This document shows positions 62,496 through 64,000 of a stretch of DNA of 64,000 nt, in pieces (position 1 is the stretch's first letter; each line of letters opens with the position of its first letter). Source of the DNA: Paenibacillus gyeongsangnamensis (GTDB lineage: Bacteria > Bacillota > Bacilli > Paenibacillales > NBRC-103111). The position numbers and the translations under genes are program-made. Location: NCBI RefSeq assembly GCF_027533625.1, contig NZ_JAQAGZ010000003.1:248001-312000 (forward strand). Direction: 5' to 3'. The notes under the pieces are model-generated. The model was given only the letters and a program-made list of their open reading frames with translations. It was not told the DNA's origin and ran no database searches.

Positions 62496-63314
62496 GTGAC
62501 GGATGGGATTATCGGACTAGGCGGAAGTTTGCTTATTGCAGGCGCGGCCTATTGGAAAAGGTCGCTCTCGGCATCGGGCTTCGCCGCGGCCGTTGTACTG
62601 GGAACACTGATGTATGTGCTAGGAAGCCTGGCCTGGTTCGGCACGCTGATCGCCTTCTTCATTACCTCATCGGCGCTTTCCAAATGGAAGAGGGGCAGGA
62701 AGGAGGCCGCGGAGAGCGGCTACGCCAAATCGGGCCGGCGCGATGCCGGTCAGGTGCTCGCGAACGGAGGGCTCGGTCTGCTGCTGTGCATCGGTAATGC
62801 GCTAGCGCCGCATCCGCTCTGGTGGGCGGCCTATATCGGCGTCATGGCGACGGTAACGGCCGATACCTGGGCTACCGAAGTCGGGGGCCTGAGCCCGGCC
62901 GCCCCGCGCTCCATTGTTACGGGACAAAGGGTTGAACCGGGGACGTCGGGCGGCGTGACGGTGCTGGGGCTTGCCGCTACGGCGGCCGGCGGGTTGTTCA
63001 TTGGAATGGTGATCTGGGGATTGTCCGCTTTATCGGCTGAATTCCGGCCGGCCGGAATGAGCTTCACTGTCCTCGTCCTGCTGGGACTGGCAGGGGGAGT
63101 CGCCGGATCGCTGGCGGATTCTTGGCTCGGCGCGGTATGCCAGGTGATGTACCGCTGCCCTGTCTGCGGCAAAGAAATCGAAAAAAACCGCCACTGCGGG
63201 GCAGCGGCGGTTCGGAATCGGGGGGTTGCCTGGATGACCAACGATGCGGTCAATCTGATCAGCTCGGCTGCCGGAGGAGCGGTCAGTCTGCTCCTCGCGC
63301 TGGCCTTTGCTTAA
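62496..63314 (+). CDS. DUF92 family membrane protein
   Basis: 272 residues with about seven helices. Family blocks: AYWKRSLSASGFAAAVVLGT, GRRDAGQVLANGGLGLLLC, ATVTADTWATEVGGLSP, and a late AVCQVMYRCPVCGKEI with LADSWLGAVCQ. Related to phytol or archaeal prenyl kinases and polyprenol reductase-like proteins; Bacillales members have unknown role. GTG with GAAGGGGGTT. Confidence 0.87.
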   Translation: MTDGIIGLGGSLLIAGAAYWKRSLSASGFAAAVVLGTLMYVLGSLAWFGTLIAFFITSSALSKWKRGRKEAAESGYAKSGRRDAGQVLANGGLGLLLCIGNALAPHPLWWAAYIGVMATVTADTWATEVGGLSPAAPRSIVTGQRVEPGTSGGVTVLGLAATAAGGLFIGMVIWGLSALSAEFRPAGMSFTVLVLLGLAGGVAGSLADSWLGAVCQVMYRCPVCGKEIEKNRHCGAAAVRNRGVAWMTNDAVNLISSAAGGAVSLLLALAFA

Positions 63315-63412
63315 TCATCCTTGCGCTTATAGGCTTTGTTCGTAACATAAATGGTCGCCCATGAGATAGCCAATGCAACGATGACGGCAAGCACGATAAT
63401 TGTAGTAACCAT
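63311..63412 (-). CDS. Small single-pass membrane protein (33 aa)
   Basis: MVTTIIVLAVIVALAISWA then TIYVTNKAYKRKDD: one helix and a basic tail. GGAGG site eight bases upstream. Its stop overlaps the convergent DUF92 stop by three bases. Function unknown. Confidence 0.65.
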   Translation of the reverse strand: MVTTIIVLAVIVALAISWATIYVTNKAYKRKDD

Positions 63413-63511
63413 ACAAGATGCCTCCAAGTTTTTCTATCTTGAAGCCATTGTAGCCGATGTCAAAGCAAAAGCCAAGCCCCTGCAGCAGTTGTTCGGGGCT
63501 CAAGCTTCGGA

Positions 63512-64000
63512 TTACGGCTTATTCGGCTTCCAAGGCGGAAGCTGCACCGAACCGGTTTCCTTCAGCGTAGCCAAGTCGTTCGCTTTCACTTCGCTCATGG
63601 AGGCGGAATAAAGCGTATCGCCGATGTAGAGCAGCCGGTTGATATTGCGTTCGCTGCCGTACCATGCGCGGCCGGCTTTCTGTACATCGTCGGCCGTTAA
63701 GTGTGTCACCGTTCCGCGAAGCCGGAAGCCTTGCGTCAGATCGAGCGAGTACACATAGGCCCCCTGGAATACAAAATTGCCATAGGCTGCGGCGGCTTCC
63801 GGACCGGAAGCGGCTTTATTTTTTACCTCGGCAACCGAGATAGGGAACGCAAGCACATTCTTCTCCTTCGAGAAGAGGAGGGCCTTCGGGTTGTGCAGCA
63901 GCTCGGAGTCGGTGCCGCGGTCGCCGATCGTTTGCTTGAACATCTCTACCGGATGCTCCACATCCGTGACGTCGAAGAGGGCGAGCTTCATGCCTTGATG
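63512..64000 (-). CDS. Beta-propeller domain protein (5' end outside window)
   Basis: The visible C-terminal 163 residues are rich in beta-structure: ALFDVTDVEHPVEMFKQTIG, LLFSKEKNVLAFPISVAEVK, FQGAYVYSLDLTQGFRLRGT, LLYIGDTLYSASMSEVKAND. This looks like the secreted C-terminal beta-propeller family of Firmicutes (blades of Y/F-x-Y-x-L). The gene runs past the window edge; catalytic role unknown. Confidence 0.75.
   Translation of the reverse strand, partial: HQGMKLALFDVTDVEHPVEMFKQTIGDRGTDSELLHNPKALLFSKEKNVLAFPISVAEVKNKAASGPEAAAAYGNFVFQGAYVYSLDLTQGFRLRGTVTHLTADDVQKAGRAWYGSERNINRLLYIGDTLYSASMSEVKANDLATLKETGSVQLPPWKPNKP

Overview
The window is a chromosomal stretch from a Gram-positive, endospore-forming Bacillales bacterium, most likely Paenibacillus or a close relative. 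The evidence is strong AGGAGG-type ribosome binding sites, frequent GTG/TTG starts, Bacillus-type families (YutE, YtxH, YuzB-like DUF1450, DUF1232, LCP protein, PdaA-like deacetylase, TenI/ThiO), single-membrane envelope proteins and a GEMM-I c-di-GMP riboswitch. Most genes are moderately GC-rich. The block at about 20.5-24.5 kb is strikingly AT-rich and looks acquired.

Layout. 0-4 kb: end of a peptide ABC transporter operon with an Lrp regulator, a split chromate transporter and gamma-glutamyltransferase. 4-7.3 kb: azoreductase and small proteins. 7.3-11.6 kb: thiamine genes (tenI-thiO divergent from thiD), yutE and a SufR-like regulator. 11.7-18.6 kb: DUF2339 and LCP envelope proteins, a short flavoprotein, KDPG aldolase, a DUF948/YtxH pair and a phosphodiester glycosidase. 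18.6-25.3 kb: a quorum-sensing-like locus on the minus strand. It holds an XRE-LytTR regulator, kinase-less AgrC-like membrane proteins (one broken), AgrB, an AgrD peptide of 40 residues, then a LytTR-GGDEF-EAL protein. 26-29.3 kb: glucoamylase plus glucose dehydrogenase. 29.3-36 kb: AraC regulator, BdbC, alpha-galactosidase, PdaA-like lipoprotein, glutamate racemase and a LysM-M14 peptidase. 36-43.7 kb: AI-2E-family permease, HxlR and LysR regulators, a frameshifted threonine synthase, HesB-like protein, MFS transporter, c-di-GMP riboswitch with its gene, and DUF2935. 43.8-52.2 kb: a decaying carbohydrate island with a nonsense-mutated AraC gene, intact GH35 beta-galactosidase, frameshifted beta-helix lipoprotein and an esterase broken by both a stop codon and an IS1182-like element. 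52.4-64 kb: pyrophosphatase, rRNA methyltransferase, O-methyltransferase, MFS exporter, CapA-like protein, FAH-family enzyme, HD-GYP phosphodiesterase, DUF92 and a partial beta-propeller protein.

Connections. The strongest candidate for an undescribed system is the 18.6-25.3 kb locus. A peptide-signal maker (AgrB/AgrD) sits with receptor-like membrane domains that have no histidine kinase, and with two LytTR proteins, one fused to a c-di-GMP turnover module. C-di-GMP also appears in the HD-GYP protein and the riboswitch. Separately, six copies of a roughly 100-bp intergenic repeat, all in one orientation, fold into two hairpins with compensatory and G-U changes that favour an RNA read from the plus strand. 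A palindromic motif upstream of azoR resembles one at the hxlR gene 32 kb away, suggesting YodB-like control.
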